Source: Phascolomyces articulosus
Taxonomy: Eukaryota > Mucoromycota > Mucoromycetes > Mucorales > Lichtheimiaceae
Length of the DNA: 64,000 bases
NCBI GenBank assembly: GCA_025677815.1
Contig: JAIXMP010000003.1
Coordinates: 682,001-746,000 of the forward strand
Direction: 5' to 3'
Both the position numbers and the translations under genes were made by a program. The notes under the pieces are model-generated. The model was not told the DNA's origin and searched no databases. It worked only from the letters and a program-made list of their open reading frames with translations. This document shows, in pieces, positions 48,901 to 61,547 of the stretch; position 1 is the first letter of the stretch; every line of letters starts with the position of its first letter.

Positions 48901-51900
48901 AAGAATGATATTTTAATACACTGATATGTTGAATACTTTATCCTTTCATTCTTGCATAAATAGTAAAGTAATATATGTATAAACAACCTCTCCTTAATGA
49001 TATTATTACAAATAATAGAAGCACTACAAGTCGTACGTGTTTTTTTACAGCAATTTATACAACACTCAACTCATGATAAAAATACATTCATAGAGGATTG
49101 ACAACAACAACAACAACAACGATTACTTGTGGTTGTTTCGACAGAATGCGCTTTTACCTTAAAAGTCCATAAGTATGTAGAGTGGTGGTGAAAATAGGTG
49201 GTGAATATGCACCTATCATTAAGCCATTACTGTTATAGTAGTAATAATGATTATAATAATAAGGTGATGAAAAAAAGGAAGCACAAGGGGAGGGGTTACC
49301 TTCATTTTTTATGGGCTACTGGGGGAAGTAATAGGTAATAGGGAAAAAAAGATGGTATATATTATATTTTACCCATACATATTATGATGGTATGCCATAT
49401 GGCGATGGTGAATAATAAGGGAAAAAAGACTCATTTTTATTATTATATACGATGGCAATCATTTTATATTGCCCTATTATTTTTGTTTAGATAAAAATAT
49501 TCATATTATAGAATGCGGCTAAAGAAAAGGGATATTATAAGTTTTATATATTTAACTTCCACTACATATTAAATGGGGGCGCTATGTTCCTTTAAGCTAC
49601 AAGTATAGTTAGTAGTATCAGGAAAAGTGGAAGAATAAGAGAGTAAGATATATATTACTACAGCCGGAATTGAGAGGAAAGAAAACATACTACATTATTC
49701 TTGTAAAAACATACCGTTATCAGTAGTTCCTAAAGTCGATATATACCATTCAAGAGCAAAACAATCTTGGTTGACATGATTGGTGGTGACTATTATTAAA
49801 TCTTATTATTAAAACGTTATATAATTTTACTCGTAGTGCGCTGTTCATATATCGTGGTATAAATTATGAATGGCTCGTACTAGTATAATAATAGTAAATT
49901 GATGATCAACTTAAACGAACCCTTATTTTTATTATTTTTCCTGTTCCTTGTAGTGATAATAGGCGCGCCAAAAGTATAATAATAGACTTTTCTACTACTC
50001 CTGAAGTAAATTTAAAGTTATCGTCAATGTACTTTTTTATATTTTTAAAAACAATTAATAAAAAACAGTGCACATATATTGGGTAGATGATAACGTCAAA
50101 AAAAATGTCAAGATTTTATGCATATAATAATAATTGGTCATCGTTATTAGTTACTATTATAATGCTGAACGGCGATGTGTTATTATGGCATTTAGGAACT
50201 TCTTCGAGCCAAAACAACGACGCTTCAAAGAAATATATTATATTAATGAACAACTATTATTGCACACACTTATTAACCCATAACAATTAATATATCTCCT
50301 TTACTTGTTTTCCATGGCAACAAGGAATTGGCATTCTTCAACATTATATCAACATACATTATACTCTATGGGAAAGAAGTAAATTAATTATGTTTAAATA
50401 TTATGAACAATAAACTCTCCTGTTTTTGTTTTCTTATTATTATCTGTAGTTGTCATCGTGCTCATCATCAATCGTGGTTCTAGTAATAGTGACACCTTGT
50501 CTAAAAAAAATATGATACAAATTATATAAAAATCATTTATACATATATTGTTTATAATATATCATATGATATATTGAGATACTATTATCATCAATGTTAG
50601 CGTAAAAGAAAAAAGGGGGAAAGGGAGGTTGGTATTATTACAAAGTCATGAAGAAGAGGAGGAATGAAAATCAGTTTTTTGCCTGATGAAAAACCCTTTT
50701 CCAAATAATAAACTCGTGCTCTATCATATCATAATAATACTGGTAGCTGGTAGTGAGATGCAAAAAGAAAAAAATGCACATGGATCGTTTCTGTTTATTT
50801 TTCTTTCTACCGGTTCCCTTTAAAGTGCTACTCCCCGGTGACCATCTTTCCTTGCCAAAAAAAAAAAAAGTATTTTTCCGTGATGATTTTATTACTTGTT
50901 ATATCGTGAATGTACTATGAAGGAAATTTACACGATGACTTTTGAACAAAAAGCGATTGAATAGAATATCTAGGTATTAGACCATTTAATTAGTAGTGAA
51001 AATATATGCAAAAAAGTTTCCTGGAAGATAATGGTTTTTTTTTTTTTACCTCTGCGTAAACTGCAAGTTATTTCATATAAATCAACCCTCTTTTTCAATA
51101 TCATTTCTATATATATTTCTTTATTATCAATGGTTTTTTGTTGAACGGATAGCAGTAGTATTGTGAATGGCAAAAAATTTTCATTATTTAAAATAGTTCT
51201 TTTTGTTGATAAGCGGGATAACAAAAAAAAAAAGTAACTTGTTCCTTATTACAAATGATTTGACTGCCCATGAAATATGATATACAGTAGACAATATACA
51301 TTTTTGGAGTAAGTATCTCGTATAAAAAGTTATTAACCACTGTCTGTGCTATATATGAGTATGCTTTTATTATTATAAATGCAAGAAACAAGATACCCGT
51401 CTACCTTTTGACAAAATTCTTTTTTTCTTTTTAATAAAAACTATATATACACGAACAAGGAAACAATGCCACCAATTATTGATCACTAACTATTTGAACA
51501 GTGTACTCGCCAACTCAATGACTACATTCAATATTGTTCATTCCAAAAAACCCATTCAGGATGCCATTGATCATCTTTTCCAATCTTCAACTACTTGATT
51601 TTTTTTTTTTGGACCATTGTGTGCATGCCTATTATTTATATTGTCGGCTTGAAACAACACATGTTGATACTACATAGAAAATGATCAAATTTGTTCGTTC
51701 TGAAAATATAAAAAAAAAATGAGAGATTTCGCTCATCATCAGTATTTCTCATATAATAATATGTAACAGTGAAAATAAACATCATTGAGAGTTATAAAAG
51801 GACATCATCATTATATATATTCTGTAAATATTCTGTAAAGAAATACATATTCTTTATAATGGTTCCAACTCTTTCTCGATTACAGCCTATTTCATGTATT

Positions 51901-52719
51901 CCATTTTTCTATTGAATACGTATTTAGATAAATAAAATCCGAATTGCACATAAGTGTACCATGGTCAATCTTACTATTATAAGTTTCAATTTTATTCTTT
52001 GCAAAAATAGAAAGAAGTACTTATTATAATAAAAGGAAGAGCGAGAAGAACATAAACTGCCATGTACATAATCATGAAAAAGTGTTTGCTCGCTGAAGCT
52101 TTATAAATAACCATTATAGGAGTGATCTTTTGCGAAAAATTCCCTGTGTAGAAAGGAGTTTCTTATTTGTATTATTGACCAATCCATATTATACTCCTTC
52201 AGCGAGTTAAAAAAGCCAATGTCTTGCGACTGGTTTGTCTCTTTAATGGAATGATACATGTAAATTATGATTTTTTTAATAAGCATTCATAGAAAACGAT
52301 GTAATTAATTGTAACAAGGAAAGTCTTAGTTGTTACCAATAGCTCATTATATTCACTTCTTACAACAGATTTTTGCTCGCAAAAAGTAGGCTGTAATTTA
52401 GTATCACAATAAGTGGGATCAATCACCAATGCAGAAATAATTTCATGGTAACCCAGACTTCGCGAAAAAAAAAAAAAAAAAAGTGGGAGAATGACAATCG
52501 TTAAAGAAAAAGAAAACTAGACTTTATGTAAAATAATAAAAGCGTGTCAAAACGTATCTTATCAAGTATATTTCGCGATATTATATTCCCATGACAATGT
52601 TGCCTCACAACTTTTTTCTTTTATCTATGGACTATCACGCTTAAAGAAGCATGTCGCGTAATATGCAAGCAAAAAAAAAAAAAAGCGCGGGATTTGAATT
52701 ACCAAGAACAATGATAAAA
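45986..52719. other. Long gene-free spacer
   Basis: About 6.7 kb upstream of the ankyrin gene without a supportable gene. It contains TA runs (for example 47060-47080), many A and T runs and ATT repeats. Small open frames (47133-47318, 47341-47559, 47715-47933, 50087-50290, 51188-51391, 52101-52286) are short, low-complexity or lack family marks and splice partners. No inverted-repeat element was found by eye, though a computed search could reveal one. Confidence 0.5.
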
Positions 52720-53630
52720 TGAACTGTCTTACAGCAACGAGCAAGATCCCTTTACTTTTGTCCCTTTTTTTACATTCCCCTTGAAGATGTTACCCACCCG
52801 ACTTTCTCTCTTACGCTTTCATTGTACAAGCTAAGCAATGCCGTCAATGACATGTTTTTGAAGCAGCAGCAAATTCGTGGTCATTTACCTTCCCCCCTCC
52901 GCCACTCTGACCTGCAACTCTATTTTGTAGCAGCATTGCCCAAGTGCTTCCATGGACCAACCCAATTCGGCGTGCATTCTCCCTGATCAGGTAATAAATG
53001 GGTAACATGAAAAATTGTAAGGGTCCATGGGGCAGTTCGTGGCATTTGCAAGTGGTTAATCGTGGCAGGCTTGTTTCGGCAGGTACATCCTCGAATGACT
53101 GCGAACTTTCTTTTCTTTTTATTTAATGGTGCATTTGTCCAGTGCATCTTGGAAGGTTACTCTTACAGCGGGGTAATCGAAATACCACAGCCTAATGCAG
53201 TTCCGGGTATGCACCAAAAAAAATTCTCTCCTTCTATTTTTATGAACAAACCTGGGGAGATGCACGGACGGGAATGACACCATTCATTTGGGGTTATTTT
53301 CGTTACGATACGGTACGATCTTATATAGGCGGGGTTGTGGTAAGTGACCCTCGAGAGATGCCAAGGAGACTCTCTCATGCCTTAAGTCGGACAGATATTT
53401 CACTATCGCGACTGGGTAAGTAGTCTAGCTGTCGAGCTGCATGGAGGCAAGTGATGTCTGCGAATCTCCCAATGCCGAGACCTACAACAGTCGGCGGGGA
53501 TGGACCGTTCATTGCGACTTTCTCTTTCGCTGTTTTGGACTACCGTTTGAACCTGATCTTTCGCCTGGGAGTACAGGGAGGTGGAAGCTGATGTAATGCC
53601 ACCTCCTCGTGGTAGCTTCTGGAAACCATT
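52720..53630. other. Higher-GC island with open but unassigned frames
   Basis: Base composition rises clearly above the flanking AT-rich DNA and homopolymer runs become scarce. Open stretches occur on both strands: + 53062-53277, a + strand exon-like stretch from a CAG at about 53199-53201 to GTTGTG before GTAAGT near 53340, + about 53427-53596 (starting at the CTG after TCTAG), - 52920-53147 and - 53163-53378. The + strand stretch with TWGDARTGMTPFIWGYFRYD reads like real protein and is bounded by usable splice signals. I cannot join these into one gene or name a family. Alternatives are a decayed gene or transposon, or a structured RNA: GAAGCT...AGCTTC arms pair near 53585-53622. Confidence 0.35.
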
Positions 53631-56200
53631 ATTGTATTATTTTTATAATAATGCAATTCTAAACATGGGCTAGGCGCATTACATTTGAATGAAATCATTA
53701 TTATTGTGCTTGGTACGTGTTTCGTTTTAGTGCCGTGTTATATATATGGTTTTCATTATCATTGTTATTGTCGTTCTTAAATATTAATATTAATAATATT
53801 TTTTCTATCATATGTTATTGATCATGCGAGGAACACACACATTCAAGAGATGCAATCAATGTACGATGGGTACGATCGGACGACAAAAGCAAAAAAGCCA
53901 AAAACATCTCTCTCTTGAATGATGGATTGGACATGGAATGATATATGAGGACAATAAACCCAGACAGATGAATGCAACCTGATCAAGTAACTCAACTAAC
54001 GACGGATACATTGAATGATGGATCGAGATAAAACCGAAAAAACTGTTTGTCCTTTGGATCCAAACGATAAAATACACGGATGTTAATAATGGAGCCGAGA
54101 TTTGTTGTCTACTTGCCCATGAATAAAAGCCTGAATTACATTTTTGTAATATATTTCTTGAAGTTTTCATCTTATTTTTGTTGTATATACTGTTCATATT
54201 CAAACATCGTATGTACAGAATTTTGTAATTAAATTCGATCCAGTGGTTATAATTTGTGGCCCAGAGGGCGGTACGATACTGCTTTCTGCATCTATTTTAA
54301 CTCTATTATTATACAGTGAAATATATATATATACATATGGATATAACAAATACAAAAGACACTGGGTTGCTCCTTGTTCTATAATAATGCATTATATAAG
54401 ATGAAAAAAATAAAAAGTGTTAATTGGTTTTGACACAATTCAATATTGGATTTGAATAACTCATAAACTTCGGGTTTGAATAACTCATCATCTTGCTGAC
54501 GAATAGTATTTTCACTTAATGACAAACAAAATGTTTATTCAGATTTGTATATTTGACAGGTCAGAGATGAAAATAAAGTTCACTCATACGTAATCGATAT
54601 TTGGTGCAGGAACGAAACGAAAAATCGGTGTTATCAAATACGAAAAACCTACTTATCACTTCATAATAATAATGTTCAGTACTTAAAATTATTGGCTTAC
54701 GAAAAACTCATCCGTTCATAACTGAACTTACTCTCCTTTCATAACTGAAAATCTCTACCTTTATAACTAAAATTCTATTTTTATTCCTGAAAAATGATTC
54801 TTTATTACCACTTATAAACTCAAGATACTGAACAACATTCATATTGATAATAAAAATAACACGTACAATATAATAATATTATAAAAAAGTTTATTCGTGT
54901 TGTTGTATTAGTCGTTCAAGATACGATTAACTCTTTCTCTCACCAATAATCATTTTCCAATAACTTCTTCCTATAAAATAGTAAAGTTCCATCAAACGGT
55001 ATGGATACCTTTGTACCTATAATAAGTAAATACTATATCATCTTCAAGCGTACCAGAAATAAATAAGGGGTTAAAGGCTTGTGCTTCCATCGGAGCTGGA
55101 TGTGAAACACATTTGGTTGTGACTAAGAAAGAATTAAAAATTTATGTAAAGACGTCACCAAAGGAAACCATTTTATACTTCTTTACTGTTCATCGTTTCT
55201 TTCAAATTATCACCTTCTTTAAGTTTTTGTTCATATACCTTATATTTTATATATAAAAGCTATTGCCTGCCGCAGCAATTGAAATTCAACACCAGAATTG
55301 AAAACAGTCACTTAAGAAAAAAAGATATAAAAGACAACTGATTTCGCCATTTTCTTTTTCCTTTTTCTCTTTTTTTTTCTTTACGTATCCTGGCCAGGAT
55401 CAAAAACAACCGGCATTTGTCCCTGGAGAGGGGTGGAAGGCCTTGTGCTCTCTATCCTCTTTCGTAAACAGTATTGGCCAATGTAAGCTTTTTTATAAGC
55501 ACTAAAAAGTTTCTTCTTCTTTTTTTCAATGGCTTTTTTTTCCTTCATCTTCAAAATGAAGAAAATACTCAAATAAGAAAATGATAAAAAAAAATACTAT
55601 TATTATATTATAATAATAGTAGTTGTCCCTATTATTTTAAATAATAATAACATGTTAATGTTCAAACCCTGAACTTTTACATTTTGTTTCAAATCGTTTA
55701 TAAATGTAGTTTTTTTATTAATTGTCGTAATGAAGAATAATAATAAAGTGGTGCACAGACCAAGCACGTTGTTATTGCAAACGAAGGGGTTGTTTATAAT
55801 GCATAATATAAAAATAGTGTCAACTTGGACGTGCATGTGCTATTTATTTTATTAAAAGATATCTCTCTCTCTCTCTCTCTTTTTTTGCGTAATGACATAT
55901 GAATAACGATTGCAGTAAAGGAAAAAAGGGATCTCCATGACAGTACATAAGTTTTATATTGAAAAAAAAAATAATGCACACGATATTATTTTATGTTTGA
56001 CAGCTGTAGAAACCATAGTAACATGATGATGAAGTATCTTAATACTATTATGATACGGTTGCACTTTATAAAAATAGCATCTTTAACTAAAAAAAACATA
56101 TTGTTTTATAACTATGTTGTGCATCGAATTGAATAGTTTCCATGTTTTGTTTCATATATTTTCTTTACAAACAACGCGTCCCTTCTTTTTGTTTTCTAAT
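53631..56200. other. AT-rich spacer with few signals
   Basis: Besides the tandem repeat it holds a CT run (55863-55880) and a short - strand frame at 55381-55551 ending TPLQGQMPVVFDPGQDT. That frame has a normal-looking C-terminus and a possible donor next to its stop, but no upstream or downstream partner exon was found. No gene is called. Confidence 0.45.
54440..54800. repeat. Degenerate 23-24 base tandem repeat
   Basis: TTTGAATAACTCAT occurs at 54451-54464 and again at 54475-54488 (24-base step). Further on, TTCATAACTGAA occurs at 54715-54726 and 54738-54749, followed by a weaker copy TTTATAACTAA near 54760 (about 23-base step). The units share an AATAACT/ATAACT core, suggesting an old minisatellite whose middle has diverged. 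Confidence 0.45.
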
Positions 56201-56204
56201 TATA

Positions 56205-57590
56205 ATGCCAACAATAGCAACTTTACAATTTCAAAGAAGTCCTTTCTCACCATATACCAAGATTCATATGTCCATTTCACACCAACGCTATTGGATCTCT
56301 CTCTTCTCCAAAATGAGTTTGATCAAGGAAATCATATATACGCAACACACGATTACATACACGCGATTGAATTGTATACCAAAGCATTGAGTATCATACA
56401 ACTTGATCTCAAATCTTTGATCTTATTGCATCGTGCTTTTGCCTATGAAAAAGTCTCAACCATGCCAAAAATCGCTCGACGATTGTGCACATGCAGATTG
56501 GAACACATTGACTGAAATCTACAATTGCTTCGCTCGGACATATATTACATGAGAGCCAGCGTTTTACTTTGACAAGGAAAGCTGTTGATATCTACTAAAA
56601 AAGAGCCAATACTATTTCAAAGCAATATTTCCAGAACTACCATTATCCAAAACAACCGCTTGTGCGACAATTACCTTATAAAATTATTTCCAATATCTTA
56701 TCATAACTTGCTTTGAAAACACTGGACCAATTGACACTCAAATGTCACAAAAATATGATCGTATATAATAGATGCTTTCTTTGGTTGTAGTAGACTACCA
56801 AAGGATACTAACGCTTTAGTCTAATTCATACACAATGTTTAATCGCATCGAATGCAAACTGTCATATTGAAGTTATGCAAAATTGTACGTGGGCATATGG
56901 AGAACACCAATAGTCAGGGAACTCGATCAATATGTATGGGTTAAAAATACAGAAAGTAGTTCGAATATCGTGTTGCAAAATCTCATCCAGCGAAAATGGG
57001 TTAAGTGTTTGGAGAGGTGAGACGGGAAGGAAGAAAAGGTATTTCAATCCGGAGCTGTTTCATATAGGATGGTAGACACCATGAAAGAAACGTATCTTTT
57101 TTTATCTAATAAAAAACATACCCTTTCGACAACCAACAATTACGAAATATTATGCTGCTGAATAATAGAGGTCAAATGAAGGAACTGGAAATAACACAAA
57201 ATACAAACAATAATCAATTTTATTATGAACATTGACAATTGCACTGTCAAATTTCAGGCCTGAATCATCACGTCGATTTGAAGCGTATGAATCAAAACAG
57301 AAATTAACAACCATTACGAATGATACAATTCCTATTGTTGAAATCCGGCGCAATTCGGCCCCCATGGTATAGTACAAGTAGATGGCACCCAACCAACCTC
57401 ATTAGGTTATCAGTTATAGCTTCAGCAACAATGAGCATTAGATATTCTACCCTTCCTCTATCAAACAACGACAAAGAAGAACAAGTCAATTGAATCACAC
57501 CATATCTGTTCAAAGTGGACGACAGCCATGATGTTAGATATCCTTTATCATCTCACTACAACGACGGGAGAATATATTACCAGGCAAAAA
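56205..57590 (+). pseudogene. Decayed TPR protein gene, probably F-box/TPR type
   Basis: The first part translates to a clear tetratricopeptide unit (NEFDQGNHIYATHDYIHAIE followed by LYTKALSI). A frameshift in an A run near 56465 moves the continuation (SLDDCAHADWNTLTEIYNCF) into the next frame, and a TGA follows soon after. Farther on, protein-like stretches such as KLYVGIWRTPIVRELDQYVW and WYSTSRWHPTNLIRLSVIAS appear between stops. Many Mucoromycota F-box proteins have this plan of N-terminal TPR and long repeat-rich body, so a dead member of that family is the best guess. It lies just upstream of the importin-like gene. Confidence 0.5.
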
Positions 57591-57769
57591 AAAGCATAAA
57601 GTGATTTAAACAATTATCATTGGTTACGGCGTTCCACCAAGCAAGATGTTTGCATGAAAATTTTCGTTTGATAAACCCTAGTAAAGAAGAGCTTTTTTTT
57701 TTTTTTGGCTCGGCAACATCCTTTTTATATTCAACTTTTTTACACACACATTCAACATAACCATTCACC

Positions 57770-60479
57770 ATGTCGAATCGTCGAGCATTGTATAAAAGAA
57801 ATAGTATTGGTTCCCATGAACAATTACGTGAACGGCGTGTTGTTCTCGATGAATCTTTAAGAAAAAAACATCGTGAACAACTCATTAGTGCAAAACGTTT
57901 CCGTCATTTATCTCGTCGTGAATTCAATGAAAGTTCGGGTGATGAGATGCCAGCCATTAATGAACACGATGGTAAGAAATAAATAAATAACACTATTTTT
58001 TACGTGTTTATCAGATATATTTCGTTTCTATTTGAAACTGATACGTCCGCTTTTTTTTTATATATGATGATGAATGGGTTTTTTTTAGAGGACATTGACC
58101 CCTATTATCGTTTAACAGATGATCAAGTGCAAGCCCTTGCAAATGATTTAAAAAGTAATGAACAGAGTACACGTATGGAAGCCGCACAATATCTAAGCAA
58201 GTTTTTGGTGGAGCCTTGTCAAGCATTGATTACTTATATTACTCATGGTGACTGCATTGAAACACTGACGGTAAAGGATTTCTCTGTGACATGAAAAAAA
58301 CGAACAGAATATATTTACAAAATTTTTATTTTTTTTTATAGCGAATGATGTCTGGTGTAGATCCTGATGAACGTTTACAAGCTGTTCAGACTTTATCCAG
58401 TAAATAGAGAATTAAATTCACATGATTACAAAAAAAAAAAAAAAAGAAGCAGTATCAAGATTCAGTAGTTGGGTTAATATAAATATCTTCTTTAATAGAT
58501 ATTGCCGCTGGTCCTCATGATTTATGGGCAAAATCCATCACTACAGTACCTTATATGGTTTCATTTTTGGATTCTGAAAACTTGGTATGGGGGATTTTTC
58601 TTTGTATCGATGAAGAAGTAAACAAAGAAAAAAACCCTATTTTGATATAGCAAAAGATTGACGTTCTATTTTGGTGGGATATATTGAATAGAATCTTCGT
58701 GAAGCAGCAGCAGGCGCATTAGGTAATATGGCAGCAGAAGATTTAGGTGATATGACAAGTGAAGATGATGAAGTACGAACCATGATCCGAAACAATGGTG
58801 CTATTCCTCCACTCGTTCGATTATTGGATTCGAATGTAAGTTTTTGATCCACCTGTTGTATTTTTATTTTTATTTTTAGGTGAGAATGGTATATTTATTT
58901 TATTTTATATAGGATTCCCGTTTAGTTCAAACAGCATGTTTCGCACTTGCCAACCTGGCACGAGGCAATGAAAGACAATTAAATGAATTTATCGTAGCTG
59001 CTATTGGAAAGCCACTTTTCCGTCATTTGCGAGATGAAACAGTAAGTACAACAGCAACGACATGTGGTTTTTTTTGGTAGGGTAACCATAATTTTTTTTT
59101 GACGATATATTTTCTTACAAATTATTTAGCCTGATACAGTCACCGAAGTGTGTTGGGTGATGAGTTATTTGACAGCTGGATCACAACAATTTAGACAACA
59201 GATCATGCAGCAAGGAATTGCAAATATATTGGTTCGTATCTGTTACTCAAATACAACTACTATCTAGATTTATTTTACTTCTTTTACTGACTTACAATAT
59301 AATTTAGGTACGTGAATTAAGAAACTTATGTCAACAAGGACCTGTTGTTCTCCCACTATTACGTACATTAGGTAACCTTTGTGGTGGACCTGATGAATAT
59401 ATTGAAGTATTCATTGATCAAGAAGGGTTTCTATTTACATTACTCCTTTTAACACATTCTGAACACCGGTAATATTATCATCCTCATTGTTATACTATTC
59501 AATATATATATAACTCATGATTATCTTCCCCAAAAACAATCTAGCGTGGTTAAAAAAGAATCATTATGGGTGTTATCGAATATCACTTCATCGTAAGTAA
59601 AAAAAAAATTTCTGTATATTTTTTCTATTCATTCCGACATTGATATATAAGAAAAAAGAAGCTTTTTTTTTCTTCGGATTATCTTTTTTTCTAATGATTT
59701 ATTTTTGGAATGAAACCAATTTATAAAAAAAACACACAGACAACGTCCGGACATTGTTAAAAAAGTGGTGGATGCAAATGCAATTGCATATCTTACCGAC
59801 ATACTCGTGCAGCATGGCGCATTGGATATCCGTAAAGGGGTAATTAAGCTTTTTTTCATGTTGCACGGTTTGATAGGGTTATTTGGTTTAGTGTCAGAAA
59901 AAAAAAAGATGACTGGTTTTTAAATAATGGTTTTTATTTACTATATAGGCTGCTACATGTCTTTTAAATATTGCCTATCATGGTGAAAAATACATGTTAT
60001 TATTACCCCATCAACAATTATTACCAGGTAAAATAAATCACTTATTTTTATTGTAACATAACAAAACTAACAAACTCCTATGGTGATGATGATGATATAC
60101 CCAATAATACCATATGCTTAGCATTTGTTGATTTGGTACAATCTCAAGATGCAGAAGAAATGAGACTCGGACTTTCATACGTTGAGATGCTTTTGACGCG
60201 TGTACCACGGGTAAGTTCTAAACTACTATATAACAATTATAAGCGGAGAAAAAAAAGAGAAAGAAAGGTTAGGGAAGCGAAGTATAGATGGATAGATGGA
60301 TGAATGAAGTTGCTAAAATAGTTTTTAATTCAAAGGGAAATGAGGTTGTCCAGGTGACACCAGGATGTGTTGAAGCATTAGGTGCTGTCAATCCAGTACC
60401 AGATCCAGAACTCTATGCATTTGCCAATAACCTGGTAGATAAATTTTATGAAGAAACACCTGGATTACAAGGTTTTTAG
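57770..60479 (+). CDS. Divergent importin-alpha-like armadillo protein
   Basis: Thirteen exons (57770-57971, 58089-58270, 58342-58399, 58499-58584, 58692-58835, 58913-59041, 59130-59231, 59308-59468, 59545-59592, 59740-59839, 59949-60027, 60122-60210, 60336-60479) encode 507 residues. Importin alpha binds nuclear localisation signals and hands cargo to importin beta. Residues 1-55 are basic and resemble an importin-beta-binding segment (RERRVVLDESLRKKHREQL). About nine to ten armadillo repeats follow, with recognisable units LREAAAGALGNMA, QTACFALANLARGN, LRTLGNLCGGPDEY, ESLWVLSNITSS and AATCLLNIAYHGEKY. Canonical Trp-Asn ladder residues are only partly kept, so cargo binding may differ from the main importin alpha. 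The donor after exon 7 is GTTCGT, unusual here. Other armadillo families are possible but less likely. Confidence 0.75.
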
Positions 60480-61547
60480 TATCGTTATTTTGTTACTTGA
60501 TCTCTATGATCATTATTATCAATAAATCTTTTCTTTTTTACATATTAATGTAATTACTTGTAAAAAGATGGATGGGTGATCTCCTTTAATGAACTCAGAC
60601 ACTCGCGTTTCATATTATTAAAAAGAAACTTGACAAAAACAGAAGTAGTAAAAGAAGCCCTTTCAAGCGGAGGTTAAGAATGACTGTAACACAGAATAAA
60701 TTCATTCCCATTGAACAAGCAATGGAAAAATAATATAAAAAAATTAAATCATATTTCTTTTTTTCAAAAAAAGGAATGGATGAAAAAAGGGTAAAAGAAT
60801 AATATAAAAGGACAGGAGAGTGAGTACTTGATAAAAAGAAGAAGAAGGAATCAACCCATTCATTTTCATGGGGATATAAAAATAATAATAAGAATGAGTA
60901 ATATATGAAGGGAGAGGAGGTGAAGGATATATAAGGGAATATAAAGAGGTCCATGGTTTTTTTTGTTGATTTCAATTCAAAAATGATAAAAGAAAATAAT
61001 AAAGGAAAGAATGAATGGTTTGTTAAAATAATAAGGATTCAACCTTACTAGATAATAATTCTTTTTTGTTTTCTGTTTTGAATTTGAAGGATAATAATGA
61101 AGGGAGATATATATATATATATATAAAAGAGGGGTTTTTTTGGACCGTAAAAAATAATAATATACTATATAAGAATGTTTTTGTTCATTCATTTTTTGTG
61201 ATGTTGTGTTCGTTCGTTTTTTGTTCGTTCATTCGTTCAACGTAAACTTTGGGTTCAATTCGTTCGTCGTCATATGTTATATAGATAATAAAAATAGAAT
61301 ATAAAAGAAATAAAGAAGAAAAAAGATAAAGATATATAAGAAAGTAAAGGTTGGTTTGGTTGCTGTTGTTTTGCTTTTTTTTGTGATTATTTTTGTTTTT
61401 TAATAGGTTTGATTTTTTTCATTTGATTTGACTTGATTTGATTTAATGTGTCGTAGCTGTAGTTGTTGATGTTTTTTAATGGATGTTTGTTGTTATTGTT
61501 TGAGTGCTTTATGTCATAATTAAAAACGGTAAACGCCTCAATCATTT
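60480..61547. other. Convergent 3' spacer
   Basis: Between the ends of the importin-like (+) and URC4-like (-) genes. AT-rich with TA runs (61111-61125) and GTTCGTTC-type short repeats near 61208-61240. Open frames on the - strand (60610-61192, 61387-61623) are low-complexity. The last URC4 exon may extend into this stretch. Confidence 0.5.

Noticed and set aside
55381..55551. - strand short frame ending PVVFDPGQDT
   Set aside because: The end looks protein-like and a possible splice donor is next to the stop, but no partner exon, promoter or family could be identified.
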